Below, one piece after another: positions 1 to 13,452 of a stretch of 64,000 nucleotides of DNA. The notes under the pieces were generated by a model. The model saw nothing but the letters and a program-made list of their open reading frames with translations. It had not been told where the DNA came from and searched no databases. The stretch covers positions 36,534,714 to 36,598,713 of the forward strand of contig CM056743.1 in assembly GCA_029851415.1 (NCBI GenBank), written 5' to 3'. Numbering within the stretch: the stretch's first letter is position 1; every line of letters starts with the position of its first letter. A program made the translations under genes and the position numbers. This DNA is from Eretmocerus hayati. Taxonomy: Eukaryota; Arthropoda; Insecta; Hymenoptera; Aphelinidae.

Positions 1-396
1 ACAATGATAACTTGGTAACTGCGTTTGCGTGTGTCGGGCGCGTCTCCTTTGCCCCAACGACGACGAACGAGCCATCCTATCATATATATAGCTATAATGT
101 AAGTACAGAAACGGGCCCTCCTGAGCGGTAAATTCAGCTCGCGTATTTATATGATAATAGGAGCTAAACTCGCCATCATACTCAAACAGCGGACGATCGT
201 TTGAGAATTTTCCTCATTCAATGGACGAGTATTATATAGTATATATGCTCAAGACGAATAAGCGAGCAATGAGTACACCAAAGAGCCTTTAGTATTACTC
301 AGGACTCGGTTCATCTTACGAAAATCCTTACGGATGTCCACTTGCTCACGGAAAGTCCTTGTACTTCCTTATCATCTCTCACTGCGCTTACTTACA
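1..396. other. Non-coding flank, no gene seen
   Basis: No coding or RNA feature could be supported here. The short open frame that begins near 359 runs into the fold-back element and is an artefact of it. Confidence 0.4.
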
Positions 397-398
397 TA

Positions 399-1769
399 TG
401 AGTAATTCCACGCGAAAGCGGACCACGAATTGCAGACATATCTCAGATTGTTTTTCCACTATTCTTAATCGATTCTATGGTCCAAAAAGTGAACTTTTCA
501 CCCTCTATGGGGTGAAAAAAAAATTTTTTGTTTCCGTGGGGAATATCTTTGTGATAGTGTTTTTAGGAAAAAATACCAATCTTTTTTCAGTAAAATGGGT
601 GTAGTTCCGACTTGAGGTGAGATACGACCACGCAAATAGTGGCATTCGAAAGATCTTTCAAAAGTCTATCCAAATATGTTTCGAAAAATTTTTTTTGAGG
701 CTACGGACGCCCCCTATGAGCAAAAAGGTGAAAAACAGAAAAAATTCATTTCCTCAAAAACCTAATTTTCTAAAAATCTGGAAATCCATATTTCGATGTA
801 AAATTGCGTGTTCTTCCAGAAAAAAGTGGTCCCGATCTTTGTTTTTGGGTTCTACGCTGTTTTTTTTTACGTTTTATCAATATTCTCAGCCTTTTCGGTT
901 GAAAAATGAATTTTTCTGCGCATGCGCAGATATTTAGACTGCTGAAACCAATTCCATTGAAAAGCCAAGGAAATTTCCTTCAAAATGAGTACTTGGCGAA
1001 GTCAATTTTATCTACTGGGCCCAAAGTTACATCACATTAATGATGAAGCATCCTCAAGAGGGGTAAATGCAGATCTTGCACGAATTTCCCATTACTATCG
1101 TGACTCGAGTAGAAGTGTCATCATTTTTTAGACCTTCTAACTTTGGTCCCAGTACATCGAATCGACTTCACCAAGTATAGTCATTTCGAAGGAAATTTCC
1201 TTGGCTTTTCAATGGAATTGCTTTCAGGAGTCTAAATTCCTGCGCATGCGCAGAAAAATTCAGTTTTCAACCGAAAAGGCTGAGAATATTGATAAAACGT
1301 AAAAAAAAACAGCGTAGAACCCAAAAACAAAGATCGGGACCACTTTTTTCTGGAAGAACACGCAATTTTACATCGAAATATGGATTTCCAGATTTTTAGA
1401 AAATTAGGTTTTTGAGGAAATGAATTTTTTCTGTTTTTCACCTTTTTGCTCATAGGGGGCGTCCGTAGCCTCAGAAAAAATTTTTCGAAACATATTTCGA
1501 TAGATTTTTGAAAGATCTTTCGAATGCCACTATCTGCGTGGTCGTATCTCACCTCAAGTCGGAACTACACCCATTTTACTGGAAAAAGATTGGTATTTTT
1601 TCCTAAAAACACTATCACAAAGATATTCCCCACGGAAACAAAATTTTTTTTTTCACCCCATAGAGGGTGAAAAGTTCATTTTTTGGACCATAGAATCGAT
1701 TAAGAATAGTGGAAAAACAATCTGAGATATGTCTGCAATTCGTGGTTCGCTTTCGCGTGGAATTACTCA
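399..1769. mobile_element. Fold-back DNA element with ~630-bp inverted arms, flanked by TA
   Basis: The left arm (399-1029) and right arm (1139-1769) are long inverted copies of each other with scattered mismatches and small indels, around a loop of about 110 bp. Both ends begin TGAGTAATTCCACGCG when read inward. The element is bordered by TA on each side (397-398 and 1770-1771), which fits a TA target duplication of the Tc1/mariner kind. The mirror-image 106-residue open frames in the two arms (617-937 plus, 1232-1552 minus) are copies of the same non-genic sequence. No transposase is present, so the element is non-autonomous. The superfamily is inferred only from the TA flanks and is uncertain. 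Confidence 0.85.
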
Positions 1770-1771
1770 TA

Positions 1772-4700
1772 TTTGCAAGACGCGGAAACATCTGCAATGG
1801 AAAGACACTCAGTTTGGTAAAGTCCTTTGTAAAGTATCTCTCTCTCTCTCTCTTGCACTGTACAACCAAAACTAACCTAAGAGTCATGTCTGTAAGAGAA
1901 AACGATACAGGTTAGCCACCCTGCATTGCAGCGTATATACAGAGCAAGCACAAGGGACTCACGGTTTGCTCAGCCGCGGGCGACGGGCTTTCATTATGAA
2001 GTTACAGCGTCGAGGTTACTATGTAGCTGAACTGAGGTATGAGTCGTTATATATACGCGTACAGGTTACACACGTAGCGCTCATCAATCGATACAGCAAT
2101 TAATCGGGGAGGGACTACTCGCCACTATATGCTATATATATATACCTTTGCTTCTACATAGTGAGAGTGAGTGAGTGAAGCCATAGAGCACCAGAGAAGC
2201 TAGACACGCGAGCAAATTTCCACAATGATGGAATATCAAATGGAGTGTGCTCTGCACTCGAGTGTTGTTGGCTACGCAATCAAGAGGGGGACACGAAGCG
2301 TCCACCGCTTCGTAATTATACCTATCCAGCACCTACTATGCGGCTCTCGTAGTCGATATCGTTCGATCAATATACATTCAAGTTTAGACTTCCTCATCAG
2401 TTCGCTTGGGTCACACGCGTGAACGAAATGAGCAAACATTTCGTGTAGGTAATCATCGCGAGTCAAGAGAAAATTGATTAAAACTTTAGGTCAAGTTTTG
2501 AATGAAGAATTAAAAGAAAGAACAGATTATAGTGATTATAAAGAATTGTCGAATCAAGCAACACCAAGATGTAGTTTCTTTCAAAGTCTTTCATCATTAG
2601 CTCAGTCAGTCTTTTTTTTTCTGTTAGTATGAATAGTCCTTTCACATTCTGACACATCAGTTATGATGGGTCCCACCGATGGTTTCCACTCGTCTTTCTC
2701 TGTGGGCGGTTGTGATCGAAATCCCATTGAAGAGGTCCCACTGATGGGTCCCGTCGCGCACAAAGAAGGAACTGCGACTTTCGGTGTCGCAGCAAACGTG
2801 TTAAAGGACCCCATCTTGACACAAATATGTGGATGCTTGGGTCCCACCTAAATAGTGGATATATTATCAGTAAATGAGTATAATAACCCATACCTCAGGC
2901 TTGCCCGATTGTGCCATCACTATTTTTACCTGAACAGACTTTTCTCAAGCCACGTTTGCAACCAAAACCAAAATATGTCAAGAGTTCCTTACAGTAAAAC
3001 CACTATAACCTCACCCTAACCTTATTTTTCGAATAAATTTAACGCTCACGCAATCTGTACATTCTAGCGCTAACCTACCCTCACCGAAGCATTTTTGATT
3101 ACCACAGAAGTAAAAGCCCTGATTACGCCAATGAGCTGCTTGCGGCACAAACATAATGGCCCCCCATGCGCGTGACACACTTCCTTAACAAGGTAGCTCA
3201 ACAACTGCCCGGGAGTTGCTGCTACATGGCATCATGGATCCACAAGGACGAAGAGCAGCAGCAGCTCTCTTATATCCGAGTAAATGCGTTGCGAGCTTGA
3301 GCGAAAGACAACGAGACGTGTAATATACTTTGCAGTATATAATGCGGGCTGCAACTTCTCGAGGACCGCCAACGCCGCGCCACCGCTGCCGCTTCTCTGC
3401 GGCGACCTCATCAACGCCTGGTTAAGCGGTCACACACGGAAAGCGACCCCCCTCTCCTACATCCTACAAAACTGTATAAATGAATAGGGGAGGGGGGTAG
3501 CATCATTCCATCATACAGCTCCGTTTGCAGAGTGAGAGAGAGAGAGAGAGAGCGACGCTTTGCACCGCGTTATGATTTTAATGACGCGGCGTGTCCGCGC
3601 CGCCCGCATTGAGAAAACGCGTCGCTAGAAACTTTTAACGAGACGCCCGCAGCCCCCGCAAGAAGACGGAGCCGGGCGGTGGCATTATGTATTTTATAAT
3701 GATCCCGCGGGACGAAATTGCGATTCGCGTACGATATGCCACCTCCACTTCTTCTCCCGTCCCACACCCAACCCCATCGTTATAAAGCTCTGAGCAGTGG
3801 AACAGGTATGTGTATGTGTGATGTACTTGCGCGTGTAATGTAGAGCGACGGGTCCTCGCTCTTGGACGACGCGACTCGTTAGTTTCGTGCAGTTCAAGTC
3901 TACCGGGCCGCGTAACTTGTCCTGTGCTCGGTTGGATTTTCTGTACTTGAGGACATTATGAGACGAGCAGTGGGCCGATTCGAGGATCGATTGCGACCTG
4001 ATGTGTCGGAGAACTGGGTCAAAGCTCGCAGTCGCGGCTTTTAGGCCCCGCAAGTTCGTTCTGCTAAGACGCATGGCCTGCGATATAAGGAGAAGGGGTG
4101 TGGTGATGATGGGTAACCTTGCCCGGTTGCACCCTGTGGTAGCAATTATATGCTCAATCTTAGTTGAGTGGCCTTTGCTGGCTTGACGGGTGTCGATTAG
4201 ACTTTTTGGTCATGAAGTATAGAAAGTGAGAGTCGTACGCCGATGGATTGTGAAATATTACCCATTATTAATTTCGGATAAGAGTATAGTCTTGAGAAAG
4301 TTACAGCCTCAGGTCGTGCGTCTGTTTCAGCACAATCGTCTCAAAAACATTACAGTCATCGGCTCAATTGATATTTTTTTGGAGAACAATAACTGTTCAA
4401 TGGAGAATCTTTGTTATTAGGGTTTCAAACTATGATACTGATTCCTTAATATAATGGACAAACTTGTCCACCGCTGCCAGTGTAAGAGCGAAATCAAAAC
4501 TTTCAATGTCGCACCTACATCTGTTGTATTGAATAAACCAGCAATGAATTTTCAATGGGTTCAATCCAGAATTCATTACGTTGTTACAATTTACACACAC
4601 GGATGCAAACTTTTCACCTTTCTTGTTTCATAATACGCAAAGCTATTCATCGAAAAACAATGATGCGGCAATGTGAATATCTCGAATCGATAATGGGCTG

Positions 4701-5659
4701 GCTAATTGGTTGAGAGGCTGGCAGATTTTCGCGGCAGTAACGCGAAAATCCCGACGTGGTGCAACAGCGACAGTATTTATATAGCAACATGCATCGGGTG
4801 GCGGGAAAAACACTTTGCGTCTACAGTTGTGCGGGTGGCTGGCTGGCTGGCTTGGCGAGGTCCAAAAAGCATGCAGAGCCGACAAAAGAGCTGGAATTAA
4901 TTGGCGATTACGTTAACAGGTCTGTGCTTAATGAACGAGCGCAGAATCGGCCAATGAACGCTCAAACTAATTGCTCCCCCTCGTGGTTTCTCTCACTCTT
5001 TAGCACGTCGGCACGCGTTATTCGTTGCGTATATGCGCGAACTGTACCAATACACCCACGCTCTCTTGCTTTTTCGAGATGCATTAGTCCACTGCTCGAT
5101 CATGAGTTCCAAATGCAACCTCGTTGCGTATACAAGTTTGGCAAATATTGTCAAAAAGTGGAGATGCCCATGAACCATTCTCGTGTATAATTGTGTTGGG
5201 TATACTGTGAGCGTGTGAGTGATGCGAACGAGCGAGCATCTCCTCATTAGTGAACCCCTCGCTTGTGACGCGAGCGAGATAACGAGCAGAAGGACCTCGA
5301 GTGCGGCTTCATCAGAGGCAGGAACAGTCTGAGTCAACTATACTGGACTTAACTTGCAGTGACGACGAGTTTCTTGCATTTAATTTGCAACGTGATTATT
5401 TACGGGGCTGTGAACTCCCAAAAGTATTGAGTTCAATTGCCACTTGAATGTGAAGAAATGAGAAGGTAAATGAATCCATTCCAAGAGGGACCGGCCATCG
5501 GACTTACAACTCCATGTCGAAGAATTTCATGGAACATTACTCGAAATCCCCATGGTCAGAACCGCGTGATGAGAATTCGTTTAAAAATGAGCGATGAGCT
5601 CAGATTTACCTTGATAAGTAGACAACTTCAACATCAATCTAGTCAAAGTATTGTACAAA
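1772..5659. other. Gene-free stretch with simple repeats
   Basis: No protein family was recognised on either strand. The region contains a (TC)n run near 1837-1853, a (GA)n run near 3533-3552, and several loosely repeated GGGTCCCAC strings between 2660 and 2850. All open frames are short and lack family motifs. Confidence 0.4.
3533..3552. repeat. (GA)n microsatellite
   Basis: A perfect GA dinucleotide run of about ten units. Confidence 0.9.
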
Positions 5660-5663
5660 TTAA

Positions 5664-5836
5664 GGAGGCTCGAGCACTTTTTAATAAAACATTTGTTTTC
5701 GGCGCAAGTGGACTCAAACTATAGCTAAAACTACCAGAAATGTTAAACCGTTGAAAAAACATGGGGTCAACCACTAAAATCGTGAGCAAATTGACTTCGA
5801 AAATTATTTCTGACTACACGTAAGCTTATGGGCCAG
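5664..5836. mobile_element. Decayed terminal copy of the TTAA/Kolobok-like transposon
   Basis: TTAA at 5660-5663 is followed by GGAGGCTCGAGC, one base different from the left end of the intact element at 13453. Similarity continues inward: a GTCAAC/TTGAC segment, a TTTTGAAAA-like segment, then CTTATGGGC. The CTTATGGGC string lies 161 bp from the terminus in both copies (5825 here, 13614 in the intact element). No matching right end was found nearby, so this is a truncated or highly diverged copy. Confidence 0.65.
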
Positions 5837-5839
5837 CCG

Positions 5840-8800
5840 CGTTAAGATTTTACGTATGTGTCCCTCGGAACACAGCGAGGACATTGACTTTTTTTTTATT
5901 CCTTCCTGCATTCATCAGCCACGCTCGCGCTGGGCGCATGCAAATTGCGCATTCGTTAAAAATCTTCGCGGGCCTGAGGCTCTCTGTCTTTGAACTTCGT
6001 CTGCTCTTTACCACCATCACCAACACTCGTGACAAGCGATTTCATCCCATGGGCAACAGACTGATTTGGTGGGCTCCGTACATATAGCTAAGACCAAAAA
6101 TCGATCGCTTCGTCATTATACTGTCTCGCAATCTTCGGCTCAGCTTTCCCCAATATTGAGAAAGAAAAGCGTTCAGAAGTCGCTCCACAGAGCATCTGCA
6201 TAATCATCGCTTGGTGGTGACAATTTATGTGACCCTCTCGGTATGGTTGTCGATGGAGGTGGAGGCAGTTCTCGTTACTCTCTCGTGAGGCTAATTTAAA
6301 CGCTAAGGCTTGTGGAGAGTGGAACGATGCCGTATTAAAATTCAATTCCTGAGCAATTTCACGTGATTAAGCGCAGATAGCCTCACCACCTGTATCCACC
6401 ATCTATGTGCATGATCCTTATTATTCGCACATATCTTAAGAACGATTTCAAGATATCTCCTGCAAATTCTGCACACTTTGTGTAGCTCGTGGTCATTTTT
6501 CAAATCTGAATGCAGAGGACGAATTCAGTTCCTTCGTTCCGAGGTCGAGGCGATCACTAATGTCATCAATCACATCATATGTCGGGCTCAAATGGCATTG
6601 CTAATATGGAATACTGAGGAGATGATCGGTGGTTTTGATGTGCATTTTTGGCATTTAGAGTGCTTATTTCATGGTGAATCATCCGCAAAGGATTGAATTA
6701 CTCGTGGATGATGAGAAAATTGATTGAAGTTTTGAATTACTCGTGAGATGATGGTTCATCTACTCTTCAAGTGAGTGTCGAGGAATATTCTTGTACGATT
6801 GAAAAAATTGTGGTTCTTATCGAGACTACATAATTAAAGGAGCAACGTTTACACCGAAGGATGATACGCAAATTTTAATTTCTGCAGAGTACAAAATGAG
6901 AATTATCGAGTATAATGCGATGAACACGAGGGGAGAAAATTATTACGCGTCACTCTTGAAATTACTGTGATGTTTTCATTATTCTCACGGTGACGTTGCA
7001 TAATTTTTATTCAGGCTAGCGATAATTTTGCTTCAAAACTGCCTTATAATAGATATGATCAATGGTGGGAGCAACGGACACCGCAATTTCTCAAACGCAA
7101 TGTCAGGCAATTAATTTGAACGTTGCCATTTCGCTTCGACCTCTTCTCTTTCCTACATGCGATACGACATTGACGTTCTTCTTGACTCAAAGTCATCATT
7201 GAAAATCTATCACTCTAATCTATCTCTACTATGTAATGCCATTTCTCGTAAACGGGTTCCTCCAGGAATCACAGATCTGCAACTTCCTCAAGCACACAGA
7301 TTGGAAACAGGCTCATCAGGGGTACAAAAATCGCGTTTTCGTTCCTCGTTTCGTTTACAGTAAGAATTGTGTCATAATCATCGTCTGAAAGAGACCTAGG
7401 GCTTGTGATTTTTGAGTACCAGTACAAGCCAATCTGCATGCTAAGAGACTCTGTTAAGACTTTTTCTTCTATAGTAGTTGCACGAGTCCGAGGTCGTCCA
7501 ACCAGTCACCTCGCCTCAAACAATTCTCTACACGTGTATTTTGCACACGTGTGTATATGTATTCTGCAACGCATCGTTCGTTTCTGCACATATAGATATA
7601 GAAATGTGAGGTTATAGAGCCGGCTGCGAATAACTGGTTCAGCGTGCACGCGCGTATATAATATTTTGTACAAGAGTCATCAACGTGGTGCGATTACCTC
7701 GCGTCTTTGTGAATCGCACTGTGATGGCATGGATCGCTGCAGCCGTCCGTCCGTCCGTTCGGACCTCGACCCTCTTGGCCGACTACATACAGTAATTTCA
7801 GGGAAGAGGCCGCACCGAGATTGTGTTTGTTCAGCTAAGGGCTGTATTCTTTCCAATTTCGGCAACATTACGCACGTAATAGTGTTTTCATTAGCCTTTG
7901 TGCTCGCCTCCTCGCCTCACGAATGCAGAAAACGATGCCTCCTTTATATTATACGCTTTGAGGTCATGCCGCGAAATTTGATGTACTCTTGAAACGCCTT
8001 GTACGCTGCTTATGGGTATATTACCCAATATGGCAGGTCAAATTGATTGGAATTACTGTGAGACTTAATTTGTTAGAGCATTTTTATCGATTTATTTCTC
8101 CCGATTCAATTGTTGTCTGATCAATGCCTCGTCAAGTTCAACACTCAGTGGGATTTTCAATTTCGTCCAATATTTTTCAGAGTGGAGATACTATTTATAC
8201 AACTCACCAATCGAGAATGTAATTTTATGTAGAAAGAGCAGTCTGAAACTCACCTGAAACAGAAATAAAAATTAAGTGTTAGTTATAAGGTTTGCTTGAA
8301 TGACAGTAATCAGTGAATTAGGTGATTATGTTATACTGTATTTTTGTTATGGAAGCAATTTTGATCGAAGACGAAAGTTTTTTGCGGTAAACCGCTATGA
8401 AGCTGTTTCTAGGTGAGGGTCAATCGCACAACAGAGAGCAGGAAGTTCATTCAACGCACGCACGAGACTTCTATACTGTATACTGTACAACGAGCTGCAG
8501 CTCGACAAGTGTAAGAACAAAAAAATGTGGAAAAAAAGTCTCGTTGACGAAGTATGAGCCAGAGGCAACTCATGGTCAGTTTTACGTAGTTACAGAGCGG
8601 AAATGTTGCAAACGGAAGTACATACAATGCAATTACATCCGTAATGTTTTGTTGAATTAGTTGTAAGACACGACAAATTGGTCACTATCAGGAATAATCT
8701 TATCAAATAACAATGAAGTTCTTCCTTCCAAATTGTTCTAATGCGAGGAGAAAAGTTATTGTGCATTGTCACTTTTGTCAATATGTTAAAAGAGCCTGTT

Positions 8801-8890
8801 TAAATTTGATGAACTAATGAGATAGTTCTGAATATATAGGATGCATTTGGCACCCTTACAAATTTGATATATTGTCAAATAGCTTTTTTA
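5840..8890. other. Gene-free stretch, nothing recognised
   Basis: Only short open frames without domain motifs were seen, in AT-rich sequence. No RNA gene or repeat array could be supported. Confidence 0.35.
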
Positions 8891-8894
8891 GCAT

Positions 8895-9105
8895 AGGGCG
8901 ACTAAAGCGCCACTTTTACTCCCGGCTGCGAACATAAAATTGGCGTTTATTCGCCCTAATGCGAAAAAATAGCATACTTCCCTCGCTCGGCAGGCTGTTT
9001 TAAGGCACGGGGAATATTTTCCCCTCGTTGCACTCGGGGAAAAACCATCCCCGTGCCCCAAAACAGCCTAGCCTCGCATCGGGAGTAATATACTATAATC
9101 GCACC
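8895..9105. mobile_element. Hairpin-forming MITE-like element (~210 bp)
   Basis: Nested inverted repeats: AGGCTGTTTT (8992-9001) pairs with AAAACAGCCT (9060-9069), and inside it GGCACGGGGA pairs with TCCCCGTGCC. Further out, TTTTACTCCC near 8913 pairs imperfectly with GGGAGTAATA near 9081. The outermost ends are only weakly complementary. This is probably a small non-autonomous palindromic element. The borders are approximate. Confidence 0.55.
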
Positions 9106-9652
9106 AAAAACTTGTTTGCATTAACCATTTGTGCATAGTAAGAGTACATTTCAACAACTGTTCCACTCAAAAGAGTGAACTAACCGGCATGTGGGTAACG
9201 TACTATGTAGATAGTAAACACCGAGGGTATTTGGATTATCGCACTGTTTTTCGACCCTACATCGTGGACACATGCACCCCTTGCTTTTTATTTCCACAGC
9301 TACGACGACATATACGTTGTGCAACTATTATACGAAGCACTGACTGCCTTACTGTGTCCTTAATTCTTACATAGGTTATATCCCCAACTCCGATCCCCGG
9401 ACGCGCACTCGGTCACGTTCGTCTTTCTTGTATCTCTCTTATATACTCTCATATCTCTTTCTCTCTCTCTTTCCTTTGCTTCTACACACATTTTCGTACG
9501 TTAATTGCTCGTTAAGTTACCGTAAACCTTAACGAAGAGCTCAGGATTGAGATCCTTCTTGTCCTATAACTATTACCTTACCTCACATAATGAAGCTGGC
9601 AAAGGTTAGTATATATATATATATATAATTCCAATGGCAATAGTAGTAGTAA

Positions 9653-9683
<31 letters not shown>

Positions 9684-9975
9684 GTTGTATTGGTGTGTAC
9701 CAGGGGTAGAAGTTTCGTCGCGTATACCAAATCAAAACTAGAGCAATAATTGGCAGCATTGTTCGGGTTGTGGGGCTGGATGGATGCGCGATCGATTCGG
9801 TAAAATTAAGGGGGTATTGTTCCCTCTATATACGCCAACTAAGTATTATATCCCAGAGTCTATACTATCCTGTACCCCTTGGTACTGTATCGTATCTGAT
9901 TGACAGATTTCAATTGCGTGATTGGATTATTAATTATCAGGCTTTTAATGAGATGTGAGCAATAGTGCGTCAAAG
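9106..9975. other. Gene-free stretch with microsatellites
   Basis: Contains CT-rich sequence near 9440-9475 and the TA and TAG runs annotated separately. No gene was recognised. Confidence 0.4.
9609..9684. repeat. Compound (TA)n and (TAG)n/(TGG)n microsatellite
   Basis: A TA run (about 9609-9627) is followed after a short spacer by TAG triplets (about 9641-9673) that pass into TGG triplets. Confidence 0.9.
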
Positions 9976-11722
9976 CCCGATCAGAAAAATCAAGAGGTCC
10001 CACGCGGGGGCCACCATTGGCGGCCACGGGTGCGCCCAGCGTGGCATGTAACGCCTTCCCATCGTGCGCCCAGCGTGGCTCTGGCTGGGCAGCCCAGCCT
10101 TCGGGATTTTTGAAGTTGTTCTTTTTTTATAGATAGCTAGCTCAGCTTAACGAATCTGAGAGTACAGCTGTGGTATTAGCTCTCTAGTAATCGCCTTTTC
10201 AATCAGATTTGATAAAAAATTTTGAATCATAAATACGATAAATGCCGCAAAAGAACTTGTATCGAATCCTCTCCTTTCGTTCTTTCGGGAAGCAGTCCAT
10301 CACGGCATTTGGACCAAATGAGGAGATCCTTGCTTCAATATTATCAAGTTCAAATGTAAGACTGGGTGCACTCATTCTCTCCAACAGCGCTCATTTTTCT
10401 CTTTTTCAAATACATCTACTCCTGTCAATTTTTCAAGACCACCATATCATTTGTGATTTTAGGACTGATGTTAAATATTTCAGGAAAATTGATTTGTATA
10501 CAATGTATATTATACATGTACTTCACTTTTTAGAAAATTGACCAATCATGGGTGCCCAAAATGAAGCCCAGGTACTCAAGGTGTCCAACGCAACCTCAAA
10601 TGATTCAAAATTACAAAATTCAATATATTGTCCATGGGTCTTACAGGACCCATCGAGTTATAAAAGGGTTTAACTATGAGTTCTGAGAGGAGCTTTTGGC
10701 ACTAATAAACTAATGAGATTTATCAAGCAAATCACCTTCCAAGATGAATTTCACCATTACCTGAATGTAAGAAGTTGCTGGATCACCCTTCGAGTGCATA
10801 CCCCCAAGCTCAAACATGTTCTTCGAAAGACTATGTGCCAACTTGATTTTAGATTTTCAGAACTTGGGCTATTTTGAGGTTATGTTTCATGTGTATTTAT
10901 CTGGGCTATGAGTTCATCCACTTCACCACCAATATAATAAGATATGGGCACTTTCATTGAATATGTAATATGTGCCACAGATGGTGCAAATTTCAAAATG
11001 TTAGCGCTTATCTCCCAACAGAAAGGCACTGTGTTCGCTCTTGGATTTCCTTGTTAACCACAATCAGCACTGACCACAATAGGCATAAAAGTAACTAAGA
11101 GGTTTTGTTTTAGGTACATCCATAAGATCTCAGCTTATATGGTATATTGAAAGCAATCAGTAGTTGACTAAACTCTGGAGGAAAGCTTTGTACACTGAAT
11201 CTCTGAATGTATACAACTTAATCTGGTAGATCAGTGCACAGGAATTTTGCTAATGTCTGGCAGAATATATTCTTGAGCACTTGTGAATACAATAAAATAC
11301 AACTTTTGTGACACTTTGATATGAAGTTGCTAGCCATAATGAGCTCCACAACAACAATTAAACATAACCCCACGAGGTTATGTTTCATCTGGATCATGCA
11401 TTGTGGCATCGCTGGAATTTCTGCTACAAAAAGTATCATCACTGGTTGAAACTACCCGCAGAAATGAGTAAAAATGTCGTTCGATGCCGGGAGCCAACTC
11501 GGTATCGGTATTTGCCTCTGACAGTACGAGCAACGAGCTCAAGCCGAGGCAGTAACAAACAATCCGGGGCCGTGACTTTTCGTTACAGGCCAGGCGTGCG
11601 CCACACTGGGCAGGCGTTACATTTCGGTTTTTGCCACGCTGGGCCACCGCGGGGCGACCCCAGTTTGCCCCGCGTGGCCCACGCGGGGGGCCTGGGGGCA
11701 GGCTGGGCGATTTCTGATCGGG
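9976..11722. mobile_element. Putative 1.75 kb DNA element with GC-rich subterminal repeats
   Basis: The two ends are inverted: CCCGATCAGAAA at 9976-9987 and TTTCTGATCGGG at 11711-11722. Both subterminal zones are strikingly GC-rich within AT-rich DNA and share inverted motifs: GCCCAGCGTGGC (two copies on the left, near 10035 and 10070; inverted on the right near 11634) and ATGTAACGCCT (left near 10046, inverted on the right near 11610). The interior is AT-rich and has no recognisable transposase. No clear target duplication was found, so the superfamily is unknown and the element is taken to be non-autonomous. Confidence 0.6.
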
Positions 11723-11859
11723 AGGCTCGCTCGCAAGCTATATATGTCAACTTGGCTCAAGAAATCGTTTGAGAGATGCGGGTTGTTACGAGATCGACCG
11801 GCCCTGTAACCAACGTTCGACGCAATTTTGGGAACTACCCTTGCGGGGTGTGCATATCA

Positions 11860-11885
11860 CGACGACGACGACGACGACGACGACG
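11860..11885. repeat. (GAC)n microsatellite
   Basis: Perfect GAC triplets, about eight units. Confidence 0.9.
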
Positions 11886-12496
11886 GAGACGATGGAGACG
11901 ATAGGGGAAGGAAAAGGCGAGCAACCACGAGAAATTGGGATGTGAAGAAAAAAAATTCGAAAGAGAGTTGAACAAGATACTGGCACGTATAAGAGAGAGG
12001 GGAAAGGAAAGAAAAAAAAACGGGTTCGTCCGAGTTCTATTCAATCTCGGGGTTAATTCGGGCCCATTGTCGGTGGTTGATTGACGTTTTCATGGGTCGT
12101 TAGGCATGAGAGCGTGTTGCTGCATGGCTGCTGCTGCCTCTGATGCTGGTGAGTGTGCCTCATCTCTCCTCTACATACATACACTCACACACAGATACAT
12201 TCCGGGCATAGCGGTATTCGCACTCGGAAATTTATAGCATTGGAGAGATGATGCATAGATAAAAATCAAGCCACCCGACTAGCCTTTAGAAAATTAAGGC
12301 CCCGGTACTCCAATGAGCATTTTGTAGAATTCAAATACGTGCCCACTAGCTGCACCCATGAATATATATAAATATACTTATACAACGGAAGATAACGAAG
12401 CGGCATGTGCGGTCACACGTACATCAGGCTGATGCGCGACTTGTCAAGAGTCCCTAATTGAGAGCGCGGTGCAAAGCACACATGAATGCAATGCAA

Positions 12497-12515
12497 ATAT
12501 ATATATATATATATA
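12497..12515. repeat. (TA)n microsatellite
   Basis: A perfect TA dinucleotide run followed by a short CA run. Confidence 0.85.
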
Positions 12516-13452
12516 CACACATGGAAACTGATGAAACAGCTCGCGATGCAAGTGATTTTATCGAGTACTTTCGCATACATGTAGTAGAGTATGGAAACAT
12601 ACATACAGAGCTAGAGAAGAACTCTAAAAAAAAAAAAAAACGGAAATTTCATTCGACGAGAAAGAAAGAAAGAGACTCATTGTTTACCTTGTTTAATACT
12701 GTGACGACATTGCGAGTGAAGTCCGCGTGGTCGAGGCCGAGTTTGGAGCAGGCATCGAAAACTACTAGCTATTTGGAAATTTCGCTCAATTGTGTATAGA
12801 GGTAGACATACCACGTGTGATGTTTATATGTGTAAGAAGTATGTGTGGAGTTTAGAGCACAATGCGAATCGTTAGCAAGAGCTTGCGAGGGCGGCGATGG
12901 AGGAAGGTCGGGAGATGGAGTACGACAAAGATGATGAAGACGACAAGTTAGTAGCACTGACTCGCATATATCAGTGAGTATTCTGGTATTAATCATTCCT
13001 GGCGGATGCCCCTGATTCACTAATTGATTACATAATTCATGTCATTAATTTGGAAAGCCCGAGAGCTGATATTTAGCTATGTCATGCTGGGAATCATGTG
13101 TTAATTTTTTCAGAAAAAATTATTGCTGGTATGAGAGAAGTCAATGAGATCATTCAGTGCAAATTTTTTTCTCGAAAAGGAAGTGCTTGCATTCAGGTCA
13201 AGATGGACCAGAATTATGTCCTAATATCTCTGATTCGTGTGTTTCAAGTTCGACACAAGTGTTACAATATTCTACTCTAGTTCGCATGAGTAACAAGCTT
13301 GACGAGCTGAATTCTTCAATTGTTGTTGCAACTATGCAAAAAGATACAAGATAACCATCAACAGTCACTCAAAATGTTAAAATGAGAATTTCGACCACCA
13401 TAAATAAGACCTAAGGGTCCAATTTCATAATCACTGTGTTCAACAGTATTAA

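Larger units (their letters stand above)
11723..13448. other. Gene-free stretch with microsatellites
   Basis: Contains a (GAC)n run near 11860-11885 and a (TA)n run near 12497-12515. The repeated-residue open frames here are translations of these runs. No gene was recognised. Confidence 0.4.

Noticed and set aside
617..937. A 106-codon open frame that occurs again in mirror orientation at 1232-1552
   Set aside because: It is the same non-coding arm sequence of the fold-back read twice. It has no domain motifs, and conservation comes from the inverted repeat itself.
2602..2891. Repeated GGGTCCCAC-like strings and frames with repeated WDPS/MGP residues
   Set aside because: The repeats are irregular in spacing and orientation, with no inverted ends or flanking duplication. 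I could not define an element or a gene.
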